Assembly: GCA_047628385.1 (NCBI GenBank)
Contig: JBLHVH010000093.1
Span: 1 to 12,097, forward strand
Source of the DNA: PZPK01 sp047628385
Lineage (GTDB): Bacteria > Pseudomonadota > Gammaproteobacteria > Pseudomonadales > Oleiphilaceae
Direction: 5' to 3'
DNA: 12,097 bases
The position numbers were made by a program, and so were the translations under genes. A model generated the notes under the pieces. It ran no database searches, was not told the DNA's origin, and saw only the letters and a list, made by a program, of their open reading frames with translations. Positions 6,301 to 12,097 of this stretch are shown piece by piece (within the stretch, counting starts at the first letter, position 1; the number at the start of each line of letters is the position of its first letter).

Positions 6301-6332
6301 ATTCAATGCATGCAACTTGTCATGCATTGAAT
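6301..6332. repeat. Perfect 12-8-12 bp inverted repeat after the recombinase-domain gene
   Basis: ATTCAATGCATG (6301-6312) and CATGCATTGAAT (6321-6332) are perfect reverse complements flanking the asymmetric 8-base centre CAACTTGT. It starts 11 bases after the stop codon. There is no T-run on either strand, which argues against a standard rho-independent terminator, although an RNA hairpin here could still protect or end the transcript. The geometry (11-13 bp arms, 6-8 bp spacer) is also that of tyrosine-recombinase crossover sites such as loxP. Confidence 0.6.
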
Positions 6333-6416
6333 ACTCACTCAAAAACTAAATCTCAGGCACACAAAATTCCGCCAGCTCAGTATTTAAATTAAGCGGCGTT
6401 TATAAAGACATAGTGA

Positions 6417-6587
6417 TTACGATGTTTTGGAAATTTTTGCTTTTCTTTTGTCTTTTTTGAGGCCTTCACTGTTCATTTTAGATATAAACATATGCGCACA
6501 ATAAATCGCCATGCCGATTAAAAAAACAACCACAGCCAAACTTAATAGCCCTTCAAAACTTGTAAACAGTTCAATAAAAGCACCCAT
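6417..6587 (-). CDS. DUF3149 single-pass membrane protein
   Basis: This 56-aa protein fits the DUF3149 family: a short N-terminal helix (MGAFIELFTSFEGL), one strong membrane helix (LLSLAVVVFLIGMAIYCAHMF, about residues 13-33) and a basic tail rich in lysine. Function is not known; the family is found next to varied genes in gammaproteobacteria. I start at ATG 6587 because AAGGA lies six bases upstream and it begins the conserved part; the frame extends to 6632 without such a signal. The tail after the helix should face the cytoplasm by the positive-inside rule. Confidence 0.75.
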   Translation of the reverse strand: MGAFIELFTSFEGLLSLAVVVFLIGMAIYCAHMFISKMNSEGLKKDKRKAKISKTS

Positions 6588-6644
6588 ACCGATTCCTTTT
6601 TTTAGTTGACCATTACATTTTAAGTAAGACAAAAGCCAACAGCA

Positions 6645-6658
6645 CTGACACAGATCAA
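6645..6658. promoter_or_regulatory. Possible FNR-type site upstream of DUF3149 gene
   Basis: CTGACACAGATCAA matches the FNR consensus TTGATNNNNATCAA at eight of ten defined bases. It lies 58-71 bases upstream of the DUF3149 start codon, a possible activator position. The rest of 6588-6838 is AT-rich and holds no coding frame that I recognise. One weak match is not proof of control by oxygen. Confidence 0.25.
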
Positions 6659-6838
6659 GTCTGCCTCATAAAATCTTTATATCCGATGCTTTCATTATTT
6701 TATATAACCACATCTTAACTAATAGACTTTCAATTGACGGGAAATTTCATTCATGACTATCTTCTTTTTAATTACTAAGCAGAGGCTAACAATTAAGTGT
6801 ACATCTAGGCTTACTCACTTTTCAGTACCGAATGTATT

Positions 6839-7770
6839 TTAAGCAGCAATATCAAATTCAAAACGCACACATAAACCCCCTAATTCTGAATCTAATAATT
6901 GCCATTTAGCGCCATGAATATCGGCTATTTTATCGGCGATAGACAAACCTAATCCTTGCTGACCTGTACTGGTTACCCGATAAAAACGATCTCGCACTCT
7001 TTCTCAAAGTTCAGTTGGAATACCTGGACCGGAGTCCACGACATAAATAATCACTTTATTTTTTCGTGGCGACACGACAATTCGACGTTACCCTTATCAG
7101 GGCTATAGCAAATCGTATTATCTAAAACATTACGCAACAAACTACTCAATAAGGTGATATTACCTTTTAATAGGCACTTATCATCGCTTATGTTTACGCT
7201 TAATTTCTGTTGCTTACTAAGGGTTTTATCCAAGAGCATAGTGTAAGTTTGCTGGCATAATTCGCCCGCATTGACTTCGCCGAACTGTTTATGACTTAAA
7301 TTACCTTCAGAACGACTTAACGATACTAGCTGACCCACTAAATGAGATAAACGCGCCATACCGTGTTCCATACTAATTAAGCTTTCTTCTAGCTCGCCCC
7401 CCCTGACTTTCATCGATAGCATTTTCGATATGAATTAATAACGAGCGCTTTACCCTCCCATATTTGAAAAGCCATTTTTCATTCATACTCGTAAGCGTCG
7501 TCTTCTTCGCCCACTAAACCATCTTTTAAATGCAGAGAATCTAGAATAGATTGTTTATTTTTAACGCTTTCACGATTAATAATGCCATGCAATACGCGAA
7601 CTGATTGCGCCAAGTTAGCATCAAAAATCTCTTCTACTTCATGCGCCGCATCAAAATATACAAACACCCCTGGTAGCCCAGTCATGACGATGGCCAAACC
7701 GATTAAGTTAAGCGTCAGATGACGCATAGAGTATTTTTTCGACCTTTGTCATCGATATTTTTTCATTCAT
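6839..7770 (-). pseudogene. QseC-like sensor histidine kinase, decayed
   Basis: Pieces of one kinase lie in different frames. The original ATG is probably 7768-7770, overlapping the response-regulator stop as ATGA. The N-terminus shows one membrane segment and a QseC-like DAAHEVEEIFDANLAQSVRVL, ending YEYE, stop (TGA 7479-7481), KMAFQIW. Near 7440-7457 the text jumps to SLLIHIENAIDES, so the rest of the sensor domain, the second membrane segment, HAMP and the H-box with its phosphorylated His are missing. After this come the N box (NVLDNTICYSP), VVDSGPGIP, stop (TGA 7004-7006), ERVRDRFYRV and GLGLSIA, with the true end at 6839-6841. Frameshifts lie at homopolymers: 7734-7739 (six T), 7397-7403 (seven C) and 7059-7064 (six T). 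It cannot make a working kinase. Confidence 0.88.
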
Positions 7771-8165
7771 ATTAATTTATCTTCTTTGTAGCCCATGCCA
7801 CGTAACGTTTTGATAAATTAAAGATAAAGTTTTTTACGCAGGTGATGGATATCTACTTCGATGCTGTTACTTTCCACATCACCATCCCAGCCGTAAAAAA
7901 CATCTTCTTATTTTGCACGAGACAAAATTTGCCTGGTGTGGTTAAGAAACGCTAATAACAAGGTAAATTCACGACGCCCTAGCACCACTGTTTTCCCATC
8001 TAACTGAACCTCCATGGTGGCAGGATTCACCTGTATTCGACCATACTCTATGGTAGGTTCAGCATGCCAATTTTGGCGCCGACTTAAGGCGCGCATACGG
8101 ACTTTTAGCTCACCCGTTTCAAATGATTTAACGAGGTAATCATCCGCCCCAGTATCTAAACCTAC
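7767..8165 (-). pseudogene. OmpR/QseB-like response regulator, 5' part deleted, with stops
   Basis: Reading from 8165 the frame gives VGLDTGADDYLVKSFETGEL, the end of a receiver domain in which the invariant K-P pair has become K-S. A winged-helix DNA-binding domain follows: QLDGKTVVLGRREFTLLLAFL, then SRAK, stop (TAA 7908-7910), EDVFYGWDGDVESNSIEV, HHLRKKLYL, stop (TAA 7818-7820), FIKTLRGMGYKEDKLI. The first about 85 residues, including the phosphorylated aspartate, are gone; upstream sequence belongs to an acyl-CoA ligase. The stop overlaps the kinase ATG, as in an intact two-component operon. No functional product is expected. Confidence 0.88.
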
Positions 8166-8389
8166 TTATAGCCTAGTTTCATCGTCGCTAAATCGGCCAC
8201 GATCCACTCAATAGAATTGTCCATATACAAAGCGACACAACTAAGCTTCGTTTTTTCAAGTTGGTCGGCCAAGAATTCAACGCGCTCAAGTAATTGTAAA
8301 TTATTCACGTGTTATTGAGCGGATTTAAGCGCCAATTCAGACGCTTTAAATTGTGCGCATTGCTTAAGTTTTTCAAACAAGGTATTCAT
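8163..8389 (-). pseudogene. AMP-dependent acyl-CoA synthetase/ligase, N-terminal remnant
   Basis: From ATG 8387-8389 (GGA seven bases upstream) the frame gives MNTLFEKLKQCAQFKASEL..., a TAA at 8312-8314, then HVNNLQLLERVEFLADQLEK and VALYMDNSIEWIVADLATMKLGY. The last segment is the typical early part of AMP-binding ligases (a mDNs.EW..aDLA...G pattern that normally leads into VPLP). After about 74 codons the text switches at 8163-8170 to the response regulator. The AMP-binding P-loop, all catalytic motifs and roughly 450 residues are lost. I infer it was a fatty-acyl-CoA ligase in the same operon as the haemolysin-like gene. Confidence 0.8.
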
Positions 8390-8443
8390 ATATATGTCCG
8401 TAAATCTATTTTATTTAGGAATGGGGTGAACGCTGACCTAATA

Positions 8444-8464
8444 GTTAAAAGTTAAAAGTTAAAG
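8444..8464. repeat. Three-copy 7-bp tandem repeat (GTTAAAA)
   Basis: GTTAAAA occurs in tandem at 8444, 8451 and 8458, the last copy partial. It overlaps the stop codon end of the haemolysin-like pseudogene (TAA 8459-8461 on the minus strand). It may have arisen by replication slippage in relaxed sequence; no function is suggested. Confidence 0.7.
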
Positions 8465-9150
8465 ACTATTAGTGCGATCGCGGGCTTTAGCCAGATCAAT
8501 AAAATGTTCATTAGTCTCTTGCACGTTTATCAGCATGACTTGTCGGTCTTTGTCGTAATAACTGCCCCATTCATATTGCTCATCCCCTAAACGATTTTGA
8601 TCCGCTTGGTGAAAAGGTAAGGCTTTGATACCTAAGCGGCGAAAAACCAAGCGCAGCATCGATGTGCCGGTACAGGTTATCCATTTAAGATTTTGACCTT
8701 GTAAATACTGAGTAATAAAACTAAATAACACTTTGCAATTGGATGAATTGAGAGACCCCAAATTATCAATTTCCACGACCTATGCTCTACTCACTGGCTG
8801 CAGCACAGTTTGTTTAATTAAGGTTTCGATTGGCTGCTCAAGATAACGCTCTAAATAAAGCGCCTCGCATTGGGCATTACGCAAACCCAACATACTTTTG
8901 GTGTGACCACGTTCATCAAAGACCGCAAACATCTGAGGTAAAAAGCTGCTAATTAAAGCATTGTAATGCTGTTTAAAAAGACCCTTAATAAAGTCTTCGA
9001 CCTGTGAGGCAATACATGGCTAGCATCGAGAAATTGAATAGGATCATTGGAGGCAGTCTTAGAAAAGCGACTCACCAACGTTAAAGAGTTCTTGATCGGC
9101 ACTTTGCATTTAGGGGCGAGTAGTCGCAGAGAGTTGGAGCGGTTCATCAT
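8459..9150 (-). pseudogene. Thermostable haemolysin-family protein (T_hemolysin), decayed
   Basis: Three reading-frame pieces make one protein of about 230 residues, normal for the family. The first is MMNRSNSLRLLAPKCKVP...PIQFLDASH from ATG 9148-9150. After a shift near 9011-9017 comes ASQVEDFIKGLFKQHYNAL, then MFAVFDERGHTKSMLGLRNAQCEALYLERYLEQPIETL, the family core (GLR.A....L+LE+YL+.PIE). After an in-frame TAG (8780-8782) follow VVEIDNLGSL, WITCTGTSMLRLVFRRLGIKALPF and YEWGSYYDK, matching the family's EiGNLA, W..fTgT..lr..f.rLGi and WGsYY blocks. Despite the name, the role of chromosomal members is unclear. The pairing with an acyl-CoA ligase and two-component genes is, as I recall, typical of marine gammaproteobacteria. 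It heads the dead operon. Confidence 0.85.
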
Positions 9151-9297
9151 AGTAGCTATGCCTATATGATTAAGGTGCTACGTAGATTGCCCGGTGAAAC
9201 TTAAATGAATCTTAAAAAATAAGTCAAAGTAAAAATAGAGGAATTGAATAAGCTTTGAATGAACGAAGTAAACCCAACATATCATATCACCTCAGCC

Positions 9298-9328
9298 TTG
9301 TTGGGATTCGTGTGAATCATCCCAACAA
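9298..9328. repeat. REP-like hairpin (TTGTTGGGAT...ATCCCAACAA)
   Basis: TTGTTGGGAT (9298-9307) and ATCCCAACAA (9319-9328) are perfect 10-bp reverse complements with an 11-base centre; a GATTC/GAATC pair gives an alternative inner stem. A further CCCAAC lies about 25 bases upstream. Short intergenic elements of the type GTTGGG...CCCAAC are frequent in Alteromonadales genomes as I recall, so this is probably one copy of a dispersed repeat. Confidence 0.55.
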
Positions 9329-9395
9329 ACAAACGCTGAAACTTTATTTAAAAATGGTTTATGTCTTCTCTGTGTAGCGCAGCGCCTCAGTTTTT

Positions 9396-9536
9396 CTCGG
9401 TGGTAAATTTCTTTGATCTTGTGTTTAAATTTCTTTATTCACTTGTTCAAGCATCGTAATTAAAACTCACCCGATAATTTTAATAAGACTCAGGAACTTA
9501 AAAATCAAACCTTAAAAAAAGCATTCTACCACCGAG
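9396..9536. repeat. 141-bp segment bounded by perfect 10-bp inverted repeats (CTCGGTGGTA)
   Basis: CTCGGTGGTA (9396-9405) recurs inverted as TACCACCGAG (9527-9536). The 121 bases between are AT-rich and non-coding. The left end is preceded by TCTCTGTGTAGCGCAGCGCC, which resembles the dispersed CTCTGTG...CCTCTGTGGT intergenic repeats seen in many proteobacteria. It may be a small mobile (MITE-like) element or two oppositely oriented copies of a dispersed repeat. No clear target duplication is seen. Confidence 0.4.
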
Positions 9537-9659
9537 CAAACCGAAGCAGTTCGCACTGCACCGAAAAGTAACTAAAAACCTAAATAAATACCAACACATA
9601 CGATAAAAAATTTTGACCTTGAGCAGTGTATCTATGTTTTCTTACTTGGCTTAATATTT

Positions 9660-10271
9660 TTAGGCGTTTAAAAATAGCTTCTGGACGGATTTTTTGGGTG
9701 TTTTGCTTAGCTTTTGAATCAATGAAAAAGGAATGTCTGAAATAGTGTAACGCTCAGAAATATCACCCAGCATCACCGACCATAGCTTAGCGGTCATTTC
9801 AGAATCATAAAGCGCTCTGTGGAAGGCGCCATCCGAAGAGATATTGGCGTATCGAACTAATGTACCAAGTTGATGATTAGGCGCATTTTGAAAAATTCGC
9901 CGCGCGGCGAGCATCGAACAGGCAAACTTGCCTGAGTACCACTTGGAGATGCGCGTTAGTTCAGCATCAAGAAAACGCTTATCAAACGAAGCATTATGCG
10001 CAACAAGATTGTAGTCTTCAATAAAGTCAGCAAATTGTTTCATTACACTCGAACAAGATGACGCATCACGCAGCATTTCGTTGGTGATGCCGGTATAATC
10101 CTCGATAAAGGCACTGATTCTTTGCCCAGGATTCATTAGCTCCTGAAAACGTGCTGTCACAATGCCACCCTCAAGCCGCACGGCACCAATTTCAATAGCA
10201 CGATCGCCCATATCGGGAGACAAACCTGTTGTTTCAAAATCTAATACGATAACCGTATCGGCTCTCGACAT
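9660..10271 (-). CDS. DEDDh-family 3'-5' exonuclease (DnaQ-like)
   Basis: This 203-aa protein has all exonuclease motifs of the DnaQ/RNase T superfamily. Counting from ATG 10271, ExoI is LDFETTG (D11, E13), ExoII is LVAHNASFD (D97) and ExoIII is HRALYDSEMT (H151, D156), the HxxxxD form that defines DEDDh enzymes. These four acidic residues bind two metal ions and the His activates water to remove 3' nucleotides from DNA or RNA. A C-terminal extension of about 45 residues follows the fold; it resembles PolC-type or YprB-like stand-alone exonucleases more than the polymerase III epsilon chain, which has a different tail. GGAG is eight bases before ATG 10271; an in-frame TTG at 10277 is too close to it. 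The substrate is unknown. Confidence 0.88.
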   Translation of the reverse strand: MSRADTVIVLDFETTGLSPDMGDRAIEIGAVRLEGGIVTARFQELMNPGQRISAFIEDYTGITNEMLRDASSCSSVMKQFADFIEDYNLVAHNASFDKRFLDAELTRISKWYSGKFACSMLAARRIFQNAPNHQLGTLVRYANISSDGAFHRALYDSEMTAKLWSVMLGDISERYTISDIPFSLIQKLSKTPKKSVQKLFLNA

Positions 10272-10345
10272 ACTCAACGCTCCGCGTGATTCACATCAAT
10301 ACATTTACGCCTATTTAGCACCAAGCACCAAGAGCGCAGAGCATC

Positions 10346-10833
10346 TTACAATACTCTTCTGGCCTGCCAAAAAATTTCCGTCCAATACGGACGATCCAAT
10401 CGAGAAAAAATCACACAGTAACTCGTCGATGCATGTAAGAATTTTTGTTCGCCCGTATAAATACCATTATGTCGACCACTAAAACTAATTTTAAATCAAA
10501 CGAGGTCACCCGGTATTAATTGGCTAATAGGAATTTTTATAACCACTTTAGCTTGATGCTGCGTTGAGCGAGGCAAAGTCAGCTTGAATTGATCTCTTAA
10601 AGTTAAAAACACAGAGCCTAACAATCGATACCTGATGTTGATAAACCCCCATAACGATATTTAACACCCTTCCATTGTTGAGATTGCTCAAGAAGACGAG
10701 TAACGATGCCAAGCATACCTTGGGTTACCGTTGGAGGTTTAACCATTGGCGCGTTGGACTTTAGGGTAATAGAACTACACCTTGCCACCAATGTAAGCCA
10801 TACAAGTAAAATACTAGCACACAACGTTTTCAT
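10346..10833 (-). pseudogene. NlpC/P60 endopeptidase lipoprotein, broken by a frameshift and a stop
   Basis: The gene would encode an outer-membrane-attached peptidoglycan endopeptidase of the NlpC/Spr type. The first 71 residues are a lipoprotein signal (ILLVWLTLVARCSS) and WKGVKYRYGGLSTSGIDC, ending at the catalytic Cys. The frame then stops at 10618-10620. One base later in another frame it resumes as GSVFLTLRDQFKLTLPRSTQHQ and LIPGDLV, is cut by TGA at 10496-10498, then gives FKISFSGRHNGIYTG and FLHASTSYCVIFSRLDRPYW to a natural end at 10346-10348. Both catalytic His blocks (RHNGIY, FLHAS) are still visible, so the loss is recent. The lipobox has Arg (AGG) where Gly or Ala is expected just before the Cys, another likely lesion. 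Confidence 0.87.
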
Positions 10834-10860
10834 AAGACTGTTATAGCCACGATATATTTA

Positions 10861-11313
10861 TTATTTAGATGCCACAGCGTTAGTTAATACCTTGAGAACA
10901 TTTGAAATTTTATTAATAACTTGGTCACATCCCTCGATCTTATGTCTTTCTCTAAGGTATTCAGGGTTGTTGTATGAAAGCCAAACCTTACTTTTTTCAT
11001 CTTTCCATATTAGAACTTTCTGAGGAAGGTCTATCGCAACTTTTTGTGAACATTGCATTAATGGCGTGCCAACCTTAGGGTTACCAAAAATGAGAAGTTC
11101 GATGGGTCTAAGCTCTAAATTAACACCGGCAGCATTCTTCTGATGATCGATTCGAGCAAACAAGGTTAAGCCTTTTTTCTTAATGATTGACTCAAATTTA
11201 TCTGCCGTTTCTTTTACAGAATAATGGCTCTCAACCGAAAGCATACCGTCTGCTCCGCTAGCGTAGGCAGAAAACATAAAAGAGATTACGATTAACGTGA
11301 TTATTTTTATCAT
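10861..11313 (-). CDS. Exported DUF302-domain protein
   Basis: This 150-aa protein has a Sec signal peptide (MIKIITLIVISFMFSAYASG, probable cleavage after about residue 18-20) and then one DUF302 domain. Family blocks are HYSVKETADKFESIIKKKGL, LFARIDHQKNAAGVNLELRP, LLIFGNPKVGTPLMQ, VAIDLPQKVLIWKDE and VWLSYNNPEYLRERH. DUF302 has a two-layer alpha-beta fold and occurs in periplasmic proteins of unknown function, sometimes near redox or envelope stress genes. The ATG at 11313 has TAGGT about eight bases upstream. It is 27 bases upstream of the broken NlpC gene on the same strand and may share its transcript. Confidence 0.85.
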   Translation of the reverse strand: MIKIITLIVISFMFSAYASGADGMLSVESHYSVKETADKFESIIKKKGLTLFARIDHQKNAAGVNLELRPIELLIFGNPKVGTPLMQCSQKVAIDLPQKVLIWKDEKSKVWLSYNNPEYLRERHKIEGCDQVINKISNVLKVLTNAVASK

Positions 11314-11686
11314 GAATATACCTACCCAATACAGTTGAATGTTTATATTTTTTAAGTTACGAAGGTAGTTTTAGCCTACATAAACCCTTGTGCTAGCTTG
11401 AAAACTCAATACCTCATAGGCGACTCATTAATACCCGCTTTATCGATAAGGATATTCTCTGGGCTGTAGAATGCCTAATCCAAATGATTTTACAATTACA
11501 TTCCAGAACTCCGTCTTAGCTACCCAGTGAGTAATACTCATGAGTAAATTAAAAAAGAGGTTCATTTGTAAACCTTAATAGCGTGCTCTTGTCAGCATAA
11601 GTTGGCCGCCATTTGTGACCATAGAAAATCCTGCTCTACTCCTTAAATTTCAAATTAGCTTTGATTTTTATATCAAGAGGCTTACT
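11314..11686. other. Intergenic region with two tiny minus-strand frames, nothing recognised
   Basis: No known gene is seen here. On the minus strand a 15-codon frame (11575-11622, MVTNGGQLMLTRARY, AGGA six bases before ATG) is followed directly by a 41-aa frame (11440-11565, MNLFFNLLMSITHWVAKTEF..., AAGG seven bases before ATG). Both have passable ribosome binding sites, but the surroundings look eroded, so they may be fragments of a lost gene rather than real small proteins. Confidence 0.3.
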
Positions 11687-11899
11687 TCAATGAATCGTCT
11701 TGGCACAAAAGGGCTTTAACAATAGTATGTTATCAGGCAAGAAATCCTCAAATCGCACCCCATTTAAGTAGCGTGGTTTGCCACGAAGTGGACGTACATG
11801 CTTTTTAAATCACGTTTGTAATTTAAAACTAGCAGAGCCTTGAGTGTGCGTAAAGTAGACGTTCAGCTGCTCACTTCGATCAAAAAAATTTACCCAATA
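11687..11899 (-). pseudogene. Unrecognised protein remnant with one internal stop
   Basis: A minus-strand frame reads YWVNFFDRSEQLNVYFTHTQ, SASFKLQT, a stop (TGA 11810-11812), then FKKHVRPLRGKPRYLNG, VRFEDFLPDNILLLKPF and CAKTIH to a natural stop at 11687-11689. The text is protein-like on both sides of the stop, which could be an old CGA codon. The upstream end is lost at a TAA (11900-11902). I do not recognise the family. It is convergent in layout with the VOC fragment, whose upstream part it may have replaced. Confidence 0.4.
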
Positions 11900-11913
11900 T
11901 TAACACTGACTGA

Positions 11914-12060
11914 ATTAGTGACGTTGAGGCGGAAGTAAAAAAATATAGCGCGGAGCCTAGATACTATTATCCAAATGAAAAACCTTATCGAATGATTTAT
12001 ATGGAAGACCCATTGGGAAATATTCTTGAAATATATAGGCATAGTTATGAATTAACTTAG
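11914..12060 (+). pseudogene. VOC/glyoxalase-superfamily protein, C-terminal remnant
   Basis: The last 48 codons before a TAG at 12058-12060 read ISDVEAEVKKYSAEPRYYYP, NEKPYRMIYMEDPLGNILEI and YRHSYELT. The MEDPLGNILEIY block is the typical metal-ligand end of a vicinal-oxygen-chelate domain, with the Glu of LEIY as the expected ligand. An in-frame TGA (11911-11913) and no VOC-like sequence upstream show that the N-terminal half is missing. VOC proteins include glyoxalase I, dioxygenases and antibiotic-resistance proteins; the exact type cannot be told. Confidence 0.7.
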
Positions 12061-12078
12061 GCAGCAGAAGCATATTTA

Positions 12079-12097
12079 GTTATTGTTATTGTTATTG
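12079..12097. repeat. GTTATT hexanucleotide tandem repeat at window edge
   Basis: GTTATT is repeated three times from 12079 and continues at least one base to the window end, so its full length is unknown. It lies 19 bases after the VOC remnant. It may be a slippage-prone simple repeat. Confidence 0.7.

Larger units (their letters stand above)
9151..9659. other. Repeat-bearing intergenic region, no gene seen
   Basis: These 509 bases hold no coding frame with recognisable protein on either strand. They contain a REP-like hairpin (9298-9328), a second copy of its CCCAAC arm at about 9273-9278, a 10-bp inverted repeat bracketing 9396-9536, a short GCAGT/ACTGC hairpin near 9555-9568, and otherwise AT-rich sequence. 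The region separates the dead operon from the intact exonuclease gene. Confidence 0.7.

Noticed and set aside
7397..7403. Programmed frameshifting at the seven-C run in the kinase
   Set aside because: The same gene has two stops, other frameshifts and a large deletion of the H-box, so recoding would not give a functional protein.
8397..8466. CRISPR or phage-defence repeat at the tandem 7-mer
   Set aside because: Three units of 7 bp without spacers are a simple slippage repeat, and no cas-like gene is present.
10162..10482. 106-aa plus-strand open frame
   Set aside because: It is antisense to the exonuclease ExoI region and to the NlpC remnant, both recognisable on the minus strand.

Overview
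The window looks like chromosomal DNA of a low-GC marine gammaproteobacterium, probably of the Alteromonadales/Shewanella/Colwellia type. This is inferred from protein families and style, not from a marker gene. The supporting signs are a flagellin tail, a YjiR/YjiS-like pair (MocR regulator divergent from a DUF1127 gene), a bacterial acyl-CoA-binding protein, DUF3149, DUF302 and a thermostable-haemolysin family gene.

Layout, left to right. Positions 1-152 carry the C-terminus of a flagellin (+). It converges on a well-preserved paraoxonase-like lactonase/arylesterase (-, 166-1239). Next is a rhomboid-fold membrane protein whose catalytic residues are all replaced (-, 1385-2833), then a small DUF1127 protein (-, 2898-3146). 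Divergent from these is a MocR-type regulator (+, 3331-4755). The gap between the DUF1127 and MocR genes holds four copies of the 10-mer ATCTGTNCTG, a likely operator array. A hotdog-fold DUF4442 protein (-, 4797-5291) and acyl-CoA-binding protein (+, 5443-5706) form a second divergent pair, both probably handling acyl-CoA. A gap rich in inverted repeats then leads to a free-standing 104-aa tyrosine-recombinase core-binding (SAM-like) domain with no catalytic domain (+, 5976-6290). Just after it lies a perfect 12-8-12 bp inverted repeat. A small DUF3149 membrane protein follows (-, 6417-6587).

Positions 6839-9150 are a decayed operon on the minus strand. In transcription order it held a thermostable-haemolysin family protein, an AMP-dependent acyl-CoA ligase, a response regulator and a QseC-like histidine kinase. 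All four are broken by stops, frameshifts and large deletions. One deletion joins the N-terminus of the ligase to the middle of the response regulator, and another removed the second membrane segment, HAMP region and H-box of the kinase.

About 500 bp of repeat-bearing intergenic DNA (9151-9659) follows. Then come an intact DEDDh 3'-5' exonuclease (-, 9660-10271), a recently broken NlpC/P60 lipoprotein (-, 10346-10833) and an exported DUF302 protein (-, 10861-11313). The right edge (11314-12097) has no intact gene that I recognise: one minus-strand remnant, the C-terminus of a VOC/glyoxalase-family protein (+), and a hexanucleotide repeat running off the end.

Overall, intact housekeeping or accessory genes alternate with strongly eroding DNA. 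Most premature stops could be explained by C-to-T changes in CGA, CAA or CAG codons. The most unusual items are the catalytically dead rhomboid with a start-proximal hairpin, the orphan recombinase domain beside a loxP-like palindrome, and the four-site MocR operator.
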